DNA of 18,292 nucleotides from JAKLFA01 sp038222225 (GTDB taxonomy: Bacteria; Omnitrophota; Gorgyraeia; Zapsychrales; JANLHA01): NCBI GenBank assembly GCA_038222225.1, contig JBBRHV010000044.1:1-18292 (forward strand), given 5' to 3'. The notes below the pieces were generated by a model, which saw only the letters and a program-made list of their open reading frames with translations, did no database searches and was not told where the DNA came from. The position numbers were made by a program, and so were the translations under genes. Below are positions 6,494-13,269 of the stretch, one piece after another. The first letter of the stretch is position 1. Every line of letters starts with the position of its first letter.

Positions 6494-8056
6494 ATGATTT
6501 TAAATGTTTTGAAAAAACCCTCACCTGCGCGTGACGCAGGATTGACCGTCTTTTCGGCAGTGCTTCTTATCCTGTCGCATCCTCCTTATAATTTTGGATT
6601 TTTGGCTTGGCTGGCCCTGATCCCTTTTTTTGTTGCCCTTGACGGGAAAACCGTGCGGCAAGGGTTCCGGCTTGGATATTTTTTCGGCGCGGTGTATTCT
6701 TTCGGAATGTTCGGGTGGCTGATCCACGCGACCTTGCCGGGCATGGTGTTATTCAATTTGTACATGGCGCTTTATCCGGCGTTTTTTGGTGTTTTATATG
6801 TGTTTTGGCGTTCGCGTCTTTTGCCGGGGAGCATTCAAGCCGTTATGGTTGCCTCCAGTTGGGTCGTGGCGGAATTTTTGCGGGCCACGCTTTTTTCCGG
6901 ATTCGGCTGGGCCTGTTTGGGGCACAGCCAGTATCAGACCCTGCCGGTTATTCAAATCGCGGATATCGTCGGAGTTTTTGGGATTTCCTTTGTTCTGGTT
7001 GTTATCAATATGACGCTGCGTTATATTTTGGGACAGGAGCGGGCCGAGCGTCCGCTTGCCGTCTGGCGTTTAGCCGGATTTTCCATTTTTATTTTAGCGG
7101 GAGTTTTGACTTACGGTTTTTATTCGCTTTCGCAAAACGCGTTTTTGCCGAAAGAGGCGCGTTCTTTGAAAGTGACGATCATTCAGCCGAATGTCATACA
7201 GGCTGAAAAATGGGTTCCTGCGAATTGGGAGCGCATCATGGATAAGTTGGAGCGCATGTCACGTCAGGCGGTCGGCCGGTCAGGTGATGTGGATGTGATC
7301 ATATGGCCGGAAACAGCGCTTCCGGGTTACCGCTGGGAGTCGCCGCAATATTTTGAGCGAGCCCGCCAACTGGCCAAAGAGTTAAAAACCCCGCTCCTGC
7401 TGGGGACTGAAAGCCAGGACGGGAATCAGTTTTTCAATTCCGCGGTGCTGATTTCGTCCCAGGGCAAAGAGATTGGACGCTATGACAAGATCCATTTGGT
7501 CCCGTTCGGCGAATTTATACCGCTGAGACCCGTATTGAGTTTTATTGAATATTTCGTGCCGATGGAGGATCTTTCACCCGGAGGGGAAAAGACGGTCTTT
7601 GTTTTAGGAAATCCCAAGGTGGGGGTGTCGGTTTTGATCTGTTTTGAGGATACGGTCGGGCATGTGTCCAGAGCGATGGTGCGTGCCGGGGCGCAGGTCT
7701 TGGTCAACATCACCAATGACGCGTGGTTCTTAAGGACCAAGGCGCCGTTTTTGCATCTTCAGATGAGTGTTTTTGAGGCGGTGGAGAACCGCAGGCCGAT
7801 GATCCGCGCCGCCAATACCGGGGTGAGCGGAATTATTCATCCTTCGGGCCGCATGGCCGGCGTGATTCAGAACGCTTCGGGGGACGAAACGTTCATTACG
7901 GGTCAGCTGAATGCCCGCATTCCGGTGGCCGGGAATCAACAGACTTTGATCACGCGGTATGGGAATTTTTTTGTATATTTCTGTTTTGTGTGTTTGATGT
8001 TTGGTGTTATTATTGATATAAATATTAGAAGGAATGCTAAAAAGGAGAATTCATGA
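6494..8056 (+). CDS. lnt: Apolipoprotein N-acyltransferase
   Basis: 520 residues, close to the usual length. Lnt adds the third acyl chain to the N-terminal cysteine of lipoproteins in the inner membrane, the last maturation step in Gram-negative bacteria. The first 220 residues hold about seven membrane helices with the family block ILSHPPYNFGFLAWLALIPFF and FSGFGWACLGHSQYQ. The periplasmic nitrilase-like domain has the catalytic triad: E273 in WPETALPGY, K332 in YDKIHLVPFGEFIPL and C383 in VLICFEDT. A last membrane helix lies near the C-terminus. The ribosome site before ATG 6494 is weak. The TGA stop (8054-8056) overlaps the next gene's ATG at 8053 in the arrangement ATGA, so the two are translationally coupled. 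Confidence 0.95.
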   Translation: MILNVLKKPSPARDAGLTVFSAVLLILSHPPYNFGFLAWLALIPFFVALDGKTVRQGFRLGYFFGAVYSFGMFGWLIHATLPGMVLFNLYMALYPAFFGVLYVFWRSRLLPGSIQAVMVASSWVVAEFLRATLFSGFGWACLGHSQYQTLPVIQIADIVGVFGISFVLVVINMTLRYILGQERAERPLAVWRLAGFSIFILAGVLTYGFYSLSQNAFLPKEARSLKVTIIQPNVIQAEKWVPANWERIMDKLERMSRQAVGRSGDVDVIIWPETALPGYRWESPQYFERARQLAKELKTPLLLGTESQDGNQFFNSAVLISSQGKEIGRYDKIHLVPFGEFIPLRPVLSFIEYFVPMEDLSPGGEKTVFVLGNPKVGVSVLICFEDTVGHVSRAMVRAGAQVLVNITNDAWFLRTKAPFLHLQMSVFEAVENRRPMIRAANTGVSGIIHPSGRMAGVIQNASGDETFITGQLNARIPVAGNQQTLITRYGNFFVYFCFVCLMFGVIIDINIRRNAKKENS

Positions 8057-8829
8057 TGGGCACAATGAGGAAACGGTCTTTAAGCATTGCGGTGATCTCT
8101 TATGCACTCGCTCTTTTGTATGCCGTGTCGTTTATTTACTATTTGAACTCGGTTGCGACGTCCGTTATGTATCATTATGCCATGGCGGTCGCGCTCATGT
8201 GCTTGGTGCTGTTTTTTGGCGCGGTGGGATTATCGTTCGGCAAGGACTGGGGCCGCACCATTTTGATTTTCGGGAATATTGTGTTTTTTGCGATCGGCAT
8301 CTGGCTGATTATTTTGTTCCCGGATATTGTGCGGCTGCAGTCGTTTGATAAGCAGGTATTTTTTAACAGTTTGTTTTTGGGGTCATTGTACATGGCGATT
8401 GTGATCAGCGCGTATCTGGGCCAGCAAAAAATTAAGATGCTGATCAATCCCGATGAGAAATATATGCGCAAAAGCGTGCTGGTGGTCGATGATGATGAGG
8501 GGATCTTAACGACCATGAAGAAAATTCTTTTGCCGGTCGGATACAGTGTGTTAACGGCTTCCTCGGGAGAACGGGGCATTCAGATCGCTCATGCGCAGAA
8601 GCCGGATTTGATCATACTCGACGTGATCCTTCCGGGTTTAAAGGGCCGTGAGGTTTGCCGCCGTTTGAAAGAGGACGCGGTCACAAAAAATATTCCGGTT
8701 GTTTTTTTGACGGCCAAGGATTCTCCGGATGATATTCAGGCAGAGCTGGAAGCCGGCGCCATTGCCCATGTGACCAAACCGCTGCATGCCAAACTCATGG
8801 TGGCGAAGGTCAAAGAGATTTTAGGGTAG
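8053..8829 (+). CDS. Membrane-anchored response regulator receiver protein
   Basis: 258 residues. Four hydrophobic segments fill the N-terminal half (about 11-31, 39-62, 66-89 and 103-122), then a receiver domain occupies about 141-258. The receiver keeps the key residues: acidic pocket D146/D147, phospho-acceptor D190 in LDVILPG, T220 in FLTAKD and K242 in TKPL. No output domain follows, so it may act by phosphorylation-dependent contact at the membrane or as a phosphate sink. A receiver fused behind a multi-helix membrane domain, with no kinase domain, is uncommon. AAGGAG (8042-8047) serves either ATG 8053 or ATG 8056. It overlaps lnt by four bases, and the next gene, six bases on, is a paralogous stand-alone receiver. 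No histidine kinase is in the window. Confidence 0.85.
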   Translation: MMGTMRKRSLSIAVISYALALLYAVSFIYYLNSVATSVMYHYAMAVALMCLVLFFGAVGLSFGKDWGRTILIFGNIVFFAIGIWLIILFPDIVRLQSFDKQVFFNSLFLGSLYMAIVISAYLGQQKIKMLINPDEKYMRKSVLVVDDDEGILTTMKKILLPVGYSVLTASSGERGIQIAHAQKPDLIILDVILPGLKGREVCRRLKEDAVTKNIPVVFLTAKDSPDDIQAELEAGAIAHVTKPLHAKLMVAKVKEILG

Positions 8830-8835
8830 ATCGCG

Positions 8836-9225
8836 ATGTTGAACGGGAAAATAATTTTGGTTGTTGAAGACGATCCTACGACCCAGAGGTATTTGGAGGT
8901 TCAGCTTCAGAAGCAAAGGGCCAAAGTCATTACGGCCTCGACGGGTGAAGAAGGTTTTGAGAAAGCTGATCAATGTCTCCCCGATATTATTCTTCTGGAT
9001 GTGATCTTGCCGGGCATGAAAGGGCGTAAGGTTTGTGTGCGCCTCAAGGCGAACGAAGCCACCAAGGCCATCCCGGTTATTTTTCTCACATCCAAGAATT
9101 CTCCGGATGATGTGATGGCGGAATTATTGGCCGGAGCACATTCCCACTTAACAAAACCGGTTGACATCAAACGTCTTTATTCTGAAATTCAGCGGGTCTT
9201 GAAGTCCTGCGGCCATGAGGATTGA
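8836..9225 (+). CDS. Single-domain response regulator (CheY-like)
   Basis: 129 residues, a bare receiver domain. Residues for phosphorylation are all present: E11, D12, D13 in the acidic pocket, phospho-acceptor D55 in LLDVILPGMKGR, T85 in FLTSKN and K107 in LTKP. The core LDVILPGxKGRxVCxRLK, then TKxIPVxFLTxKxSPDD and AELxAGA, is shared with the receiver of the preceding membrane protein, so the two arose by tandem duplication. It begins six bases after that gene and must be cotranscribed. With no output domain it probably signals by protein-protein contact, as CheY and Spo0F do. The partner kinase is not in the window. Confidence 0.9.
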   Translation: MLNGKIILVVEDDPTTQRYLEVQLQKQRAKVITASTGEEGFEKADQCLPDIILLDVILPGMKGRKVCVRLKANEATKAIPVIFLTSKNSPDDVMAELLAGAHSHLTKPVDIKRLYSEIQRVLKSCGHED

Positions 9226-9274
9226 AGATCCTGCTGGAAGGTTTTAATAACGCAAGGCGAAAGGGAGGAGATGT

Positions 9275-10186
9275 TTGAGTTCGTTCTATAAGAAATTACG
9301 GCGTGCGGCCGCGTGGAATATTTTGGTGGCATTACTATGGTTAGTCGGAAAAACTCCGGCCGTGTTCATTCACGGAGCGATGGCTTTTTTAACCACGGTG
9401 GGATATGCGACCTTTTTCAAACGGGATAAGCACAGAGGCTTGAAAAATCTGGATTTTATTTACGGCAGCAAGTTGAGCGCAAAGGAGAAGGACGGCATAT
9501 TAAAGGGATGTTTCCGGCATTTCGGCCAGGTCATTTCCGATATGATTTGCGCGACACGGGACCTGACTGAGGCGGTTAAGTGTTTTACGATCGAAGAGCG
9601 GCAGAGGCTTGATGAGGCGCTTTCGCGTGGACGCGGTGTATTGGCGGTGACAGCCCATTTCGGATATTTCCCGCACATGATCTTCCGTATGGCAAAAGAG
9701 GGTTATCCAGTCGCAGTGATCATGCGCCGGCTTAGGGATGAGAAGCTCGGCGCGTATGTTCTGGGGAGAATGAACGATGCGGGCGTGCAGACCATTTTCA
9801 GTATGCCGGCCAGGCAATGTGTTCGCGAGGCGGTTACGGCTTTAAGGAACAATGCGGTTGTTTTCGTTCTTCTTGATCAGCACTTTGGCGCTCCGGGGCG
9901 GGTTTCTGTTGACTTTTTCGGGCATCCGGCGGACACGGGAGCCAGTCCGGTGGTCTTTGCCCAGAGAACTGGGGCCGCGATCATGCCGGTTTTTACCATG
10001 CGGGAAGAGGATGGACGGCAGCGGATTGTTTTTGAAGAGGAAATTAAGATCGAGCAAGGGGAACAAGAGAATCCGGCGATTGTTCAGTGTGTCCAGAAGA
10101 TCACGCATTTGATCGAACGCTATGTGCGCCAATATCCGGCTCAGTGGATGTGGATGCATAGGCGGTGGAAGGGGCTGCAGCCATAG
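9275..10186 (+). CDS. LpxL/HtrB-family lipid A-type acyltransferase
   Basis: 303 residues. The family transfers acyl chains to lipid A precursors or related glycolipids at the inner membrane. An N-terminal hydrophobic stretch (WNILVALLWLVGKTP) anchors it. Family blocks are GILKGCFRHFGQVISD, the catalytic-histidine region AVTAHFGYFPHM with H128, and VLLDQHFGAPGRVSVDFFGHPADTG followed by TGAAIMPVF. The canonical H-x4-D/E motif has proline at the acidic position (H-F-G-Y-F-P), so it differs from E. coli LpxL. The start is TTG 9275, since the nearby ATG 9271 runs into a stop after six codons; GGGAGGAG (9263-9270) is a strong ribosome site. Related enzymes act on other lipids, so the substrate is not certain. 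Confidence 0.85.
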   Translation: MSSFYKKLRRAAAWNILVALLWLVGKTPAVFIHGAMAFLTTVGYATFFKRDKHRGLKNLDFIYGSKLSAKEKDGILKGCFRHFGQVISDMICATRDLTEAVKCFTIEERQRLDEALSRGRGVLAVTAHFGYFPHMIFRMAKEGYPVAVIMRRLRDEKLGAYVLGRMNDAGVQTIFSMPARQCVREAVTALRNNAVVFVLLDQHFGAPGRVSVDFFGHPADTGASPVVFAQRTGAAIMPVFTMREEDGRQRIVFEEEIKIEQGEQENPAIVQCVQKITHLIERYVRQYPAQWMWMHRRWKGLQP

Positions 10187-10213
10187 AAACAGGCATTGAG
10201 ACGCTGAGATATG

Positions 10214-10241
10214 AGAGAAGAGAGAAGAGAGAAGAGAGAAG
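10214..10241 (+). repeat. Four perfect tandem copies of AGAGAAG
   Basis: The heptamer AGAGAAG is repeated four times without error between 10214 and 10241, just upstream of the ribosome site GGAGG and ATG 10261 of the next small gene. The track is all purines. Slippage would move the spacing to upstream elements but not the ribosome site itself. Confidence 0.9.
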
Positions 10242-10260
10242 AGGGAGAACGGAGGAAGAG

Positions 10261-10434
10261 ATGTCGAAAGAACAGAAACTGCAGGTGATTTTTATTTCGG
10301 GATTGGTCATCCTGGTCATCGGGGTATCGATGATCCTGGCCTGGTGGCCGGATGTGGTCGCATTCGTTAAGGGATTTTTGGGAATGGCGGTTGCGATTGG
10401 CGGGCTTTTGATGATGTATTTCGCGAAGAAATAG
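10261..10434 (+). CDS. 57-residue membrane protein, unknown
   Basis: Starts at ATG 10261 after GGAGG (10251-10255), a strong ribosome site. An upstream in-frame ATG at 10165 lies inside the acyltransferase gene and would add a highly charged repeat-encoded stretch, so I reject it. The protein begins MSKEQKLQ and has two hydrophobic segments, about 8-30 (VIFISGLVILVIGVSMILAWW) and 34-54 (VVAFVKGFLGMAVAIGGLLMMYF), then ends in AKK. This is a helical hairpin with a short loop, WPD. I recognise no family. It sits between an envelope lipid enzyme and a cation exchanger in the same direction. Confidence 0.65.
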   Translation: MSKEQKLQVIFISGLVILVIGVSMILAWWPDVVAFVKGFLGMAVAIGGLLMMYFAKK

Positions 10435-10534
10435 CCGGCGCGTTGGGGAGATTGACGGGCTGCGTGAAAGGTGAGACAATGTCTCGCTTATCCTTGGATC
10501 ATGTTTATCAAAAAGAGCAGAGAGACGTACGGTT

Positions 10535-11536
10535 ATGATATGGATTCAGTTTGCAGTGAGTGCCGGGATTATTTTGTATGCCGGGACATATTTGACGCGT
10601 TATGCGGATCGTTTGAGTGATGCCTTAGGGTTGGGGAAAGTATGGATCGGGGTTGTGCTTTTGGGGTTCATCACATCATTGCCTGAGGCGGGCGCCAGCT
10701 TGGTTTCGTTAATTCATCTTAAGGCGCCGGATTTAGCCGTCGGGAATATGGTCGGCAGTAACAATTTTAATCTGCTGCTGTTGGTTCTTTTAGATATTTA
10801 TTACCGCAAGGGAGCGGTAACGGATCTGATTTCCTGCGGACGGGCCCAGAGCCTGCCGGCGTATATGGCCTGCGGGTTGGCGGCGGTTGTCGGAATAGAG
10901 ATTTTTGCCGGACAGTGGGTCGCGATCCCGGCCATACTGGGGATCAGTCTGGGCAGCTGGGTGCTGTGTTTCGGATATTTGATCGGGATCAGGCTTGTCT
11001 ATCAGAGCAATCCCGGGGTCTGCGGATCTGCGGCTCAGGAGTGTCTGGCTGATTCGAAGCGGGGTTTGGGAAAAATTTATTTTGGTTTGTCGGTGAGCGC
11101 CGTTGCGGTTGTGGTTGCGGCGGTGTGGTTGGCCAATTTGGCTGATCAAATCGCGCAGATGACCGGTTGGGGACGGACGTTTGTTGGATCCTTGTTTCTG
11201 GCTTTTGCCACTTCTTTGCCGGAAATGGTGGTGACCTTAGCCGCATTGAAATTGGGACAGATGGACTTGGCGGTCGGGAATATTTTCGGAAGCAATATGG
11301 TGAACATGTTTTTAATATTTGTGTGTGACGCCTTTGCGCGGTCGGGGACGCTTTTGAGCATGGTTTCTCTTTCGCATCTTTGGACGATCGGCTTGGGAAT
11401 TATTATGACGATCGTCGCGCTCATTGGTTTAAAAAATAAGAAAAAGGTCCCTTTCCTGGGTCTGGGTTGGGATACGTGGACGCTGCTTGTGTTATATGGG
11501 TTTGGTATGGCGAGGCTTTATAATCTTGGACACTGA
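10535..11536 (+). CDS. CaCA-family Na+/Ca2+-type exchanger
   Basis: 333 residues with about ten membrane helices. The two inverted halves each carry the ion-binding alpha repeat. Alpha-1 is GFITSLPEAG with E51, followed by DLAVGNMVGSNNFN with N76. Alpha-2 is AFATSLPEMVV with E230, followed by DLAVGNIFGSNMVN with N254. The glutamate and asparagine pairs are the known cation ligands of this superfamily, which exchanges Ca2+ for Na+ or H+. The exact ions cannot be told from sequence. The C-terminus is short after the last helices. Start ATG 10535 has a weak ribosome site (GAGAGAC). The gene lies 100 bases after the previous one and is probably the last of the prfB-led group, since a 166-base spacer follows. 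Confidence 0.9.
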   Translation: MIWIQFAVSAGIILYAGTYLTRYADRLSDALGLGKVWIGVVLLGFITSLPEAGASLVSLIHLKAPDLAVGNMVGSNNFNLLLLVLLDIYYRKGAVTDLISCGRAQSLPAYMACGLAAVVGIEIFAGQWVAIPAILGISLGSWVLCFGYLIGIRLVYQSNPGVCGSAAQECLADSKRGLGKIYFGLSVSAVAVVVAAVWLANLADQIAQMTGWGRTFVGSLFLAFATSLPEMVVTLAALKLGQMDLAVGNIFGSNMVNMFLIFVCDAFARSGTLLSMVSLSHLWTIGLGIIMTIVALIGLKNKKKVPFLGLGWDTWTLLVLYGFGMARLYNLGH

Positions 11537-11681
11537 GACACTAGAAAAGAAGAGGACGGTGTAGAAATATTGTGGAAATATGATTGAAATGCGGCGGGAA
11601 ATACATTGTTTTGTTGTGTTTCGTTTTTATGATTTGTTTATTGTTGTTTTTTAGTGGCCAGTGTCGTAGTGTCTGAGTGTC
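11529..11681 (+). repeat. Octamer-repeat inverted pair flanking an intergenic spacer
   Basis: GACACTGAGACACTA (11529-11543), which overlaps the stop region of the exchanger, and TAGTGTCTGAGTGTC (11667-11681) are inverted copies with one mismatch in 15. Both are built from an 8-base period: AGTGTC begins at 11660, 11668 and 11676, and GACACT occurs at 11529 and 11537. Between them the spacer is T-rich (about 11603-11652) and holds no gene. The pair could form a long-range stem around a loop of about 120 bases. Confidence 0.7.
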
Positions 11682-11702
11682 ATCAGAGAAGAGGAGGACA
11701 GC

Positions 11703-12299
11703 ATGTGGGCAAGTCTTAGAAAATATTTTGTTTCCGGATTGATGGTGTTTTTGCCGTTGGCCTTAACGGTGTTTTTGTTCATTTGGGTGATTGGATTTGC
11801 CGACGGATTATTCGGGGATTATATTCAGCCGTTTTTTAAACATTATTTCGGTTTTTATATTCCTGGTCTTGGACTTCTTTTTGGAGTGGTCCTGATCGTT
11901 GTCATTGGTTTTTTGGCGACTCAATTTATTGGAGCCAAGCTGCACGGGGCTGCTGAGAAGCTTCTTTTGCATCTGCCGTTTTTTAAGCAAGTGTATCCCG
12001 CTTTTAAAGAAATCGCCGGGTTTTTCTTTTCGCGCGGAAGGCTGGGATTTAAAGAAGCGGTGATCGTCCAGTATCCTAGCAAAGGTATTTATTCTTTCGG
12101 ATTTTTGACCAGTGAAACATGTCAAAAGCTAAAAGATCTGACCGGCGAAGATCTATGTAATGTCTTTATATCCAGTTCGCCTAGTCCCCTTACCGGATTT
12201 GCCGTGATGATCCGAAGGAAAGATATTATTATGACGAATATTTCGATTGAGGAAGCGGCGAAATTTATTGTTTCCGGAGGGGTTGTCAATCCCCAGTAA
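11703..12299 (+). CDS. DUF502 family membrane protein
   Basis: 198 residues. Two membrane segments, about 9-31 (FVSGLMVFLPLALTVFLF) and 52-74 (IPGLGLLFGVVLIVVIGFLA), are followed by a conserved soluble part. Family hallmarks are the IPGLG motif between the helices, LHLPFFKQVYPAFKEI, VIVQYPSKGIYSFGFLT, SSPSPLTGFAVMI and ISIEEAAKFIVSGG. The function of DUF502 proteins is not established in bacteria. The gene starts at ATG 11703 after GGAGGA (11691-11696) with a six-base spacer. A HAD phosphatase gene follows after 32 bases, so the two are likely cotranscribed. Confidence 0.88.
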   Translation: MWASLRKYFVSGLMVFLPLALTVFLFIWVIGFADGLFGDYIQPFFKHYFGFYIPGLGLLFGVVLIVVIGFLATQFIGAKLHGAAEKLLLHLPFFKQVYPAFKEIAGFFFSRGRLGFKEAVIVQYPSKGIYSFGFLTSETCQKLKDLTGEDLCNVFISSSPSPLTGFAVMIRRKDIIMTNISIEEAAKFIVSGGVVNPQ

Positions 12300-12331
12300 T
12301 ATGCGGGGTTTAAATTTTAGGAGCGCTGTTG

Positions 12332-13009
12332 ATGTTTAAGACGATTGCCTTTGACCTGGATGGAACGCTGATCAATGCTTATCCTGCCGTCGAAGAGAGC
12401 ATTAATTATTTGATGAAGGAGTTTGGGCTGCCCAGTATTGACGGGGATGTGATCAAGCGGGCTGTGGGGTTGGGAGACCGCCACCTTGTTCAAACGTTTG
12501 TGGGACCGGAGCGCATTGAACGGGCGATGCCGCGGTATCGTGAGTATCATGCGCAGGCTCTGTTGCGGGGGTCTTCCTTTTTGCCCGGGGCCTTGGAGGC
12601 GCTGGAAATACTTAAAGCGCAAGGTTATCAGATGGCCATTGTCAGCAACCGGCCAAAGCAGTTTTCTATGATCGTGATGGAGCATTTGGGAATGGTTCAT
12701 TTTTTTAAACGGATTTTGTGCGGGGATGAAGTGGCGCGGGCTAAGCCGTATCCTGATATCCTGCTTCAACTTATGAGCGAGCTGGAGGTTTCCAAAGAAG
12801 AGCTGCTGTATGTGGGGGATATGGATGTGGATGTCCAAACGGCTAAAAGGGCGCAGGTGGCCATGGTCGCGGTTTTGACCGGGTCTTGTTCAGAGGAAGA
12901 GTTGAGGGCGAATGGCGCAGAAATCATTTTGAACGATGTGGGCGAATTATCCTCATTTTTGGCAAAAAATTCACTGCAAACGTTAAAATCGCGGGAAGAG
13001 GCGTTTTAA
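12332..13009 (+). CDS. HAD-superfamily hydrolase, phosphoglycolate phosphatase/PpaX-like
   Basis: 225 residues. The four HAD motifs are present: FDLDGTL with nucleophile D8 and general acid/base D10; S105 in IVSNRP; K138 in RAKPYPD; and GDMDVDV with D163 and D165 binding Mg2+. A helical cap lies between about 17 and 85. The arrangement matches the Gph/PpaX branch, which removes phosphate from small molecules such as phosphoglycolate or hydrolyses pyrophosphate. The substrate cannot be told from sequence. I use ATG 12332 with AGGAG (12319-12323) eight bases upstream, rather than the in-frame TTG directly before it. A membrane pyrophosphatase gene lies downstream, but an independent promoter separates them. 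Confidence 0.87.
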   Translation: MFKTIAFDLDGTLINAYPAVEESINYLMKEFGLPSIDGDVIKRAVGLGDRHLVQTFVGPERIERAMPRYREYHAQALLRGSSFLPGALEALEILKAQGYQMAIVSNRPKQFSMIVMEHLGMVHFFKRILCGDEVARAKPYPDILLQLMSELEVSKEELLYVGDMDVDVQTAKRAQVAMVAVLTGSCSEEELRANGAEIILNDVGELSSFLAKNSLQTLKSREEAF

Positions 13010-13012
13010 TCC

Positions 13013-13040
13013 TTGATTTTTTCCAGAAATGATATATAAA
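13013..13040 (+). promoter_or_regulatory. Promoter-like site before the basic peptide gene
   Basis: TTGATT (13013-13018) and TATAAA (13035-13040) are separated by 16 bases. It begins four bases after the HAD gene stop and would start a transcript near 13047, about 45 bases before the peptide gene. The region is AT-rich, so alternatives for the -10 exist. Confidence 0.5.
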
Positions 13041-13093
13041 TATGGTTTATGTCTTATCGGTATGAAATGGATTATTAATCGAAGGAGTGAATG

Positions 13094-13174
13094 ATGAGTA
13101 AGAAAAAACGTCGAGGAAAACTAAATTGGCGTTCCAAAAAAGCCAATCATGGCCGTAAGCCCAATAAAGGATAA
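13094..13174 (+). CDS. 26-residue very basic peptide, possibly ribosome-associated
   Basis: The frame reads MSKKKRRGKLNWRSKKAN then HGRKPNKG and stops at TAA 13172-13174. Eleven of 26 residues are Lys or Arg, and there are no acidic residues. AAGGAG (13082-13087) lies six bases before ATG 13094, an ideal spacing; ATG 13091 is an in-frame alternative. A promoter-like site precedes it. Composition and size resemble small rRNA-binding proteins such as Thx (bTHX), but the residues do not match Thx well, so this is only an analogy. The strong ribosome site and the clean composition argue for a real gene. The membrane pyrophosphatase starts 95 bases on and may share the transcript. Confidence 0.7.
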   Translation: MSKKKRRGKLNWRSKKANHGRKPNKG

Positions 13175-13269
13175 TCTTTTAGATCGTCCGGCAGGCGTGA
13201 TAAACGGTTTTTTTCTGGAGTTCATTTTAGAGAAAACAAGATTGCAACATCAACACGGGGGAGGAAAAC

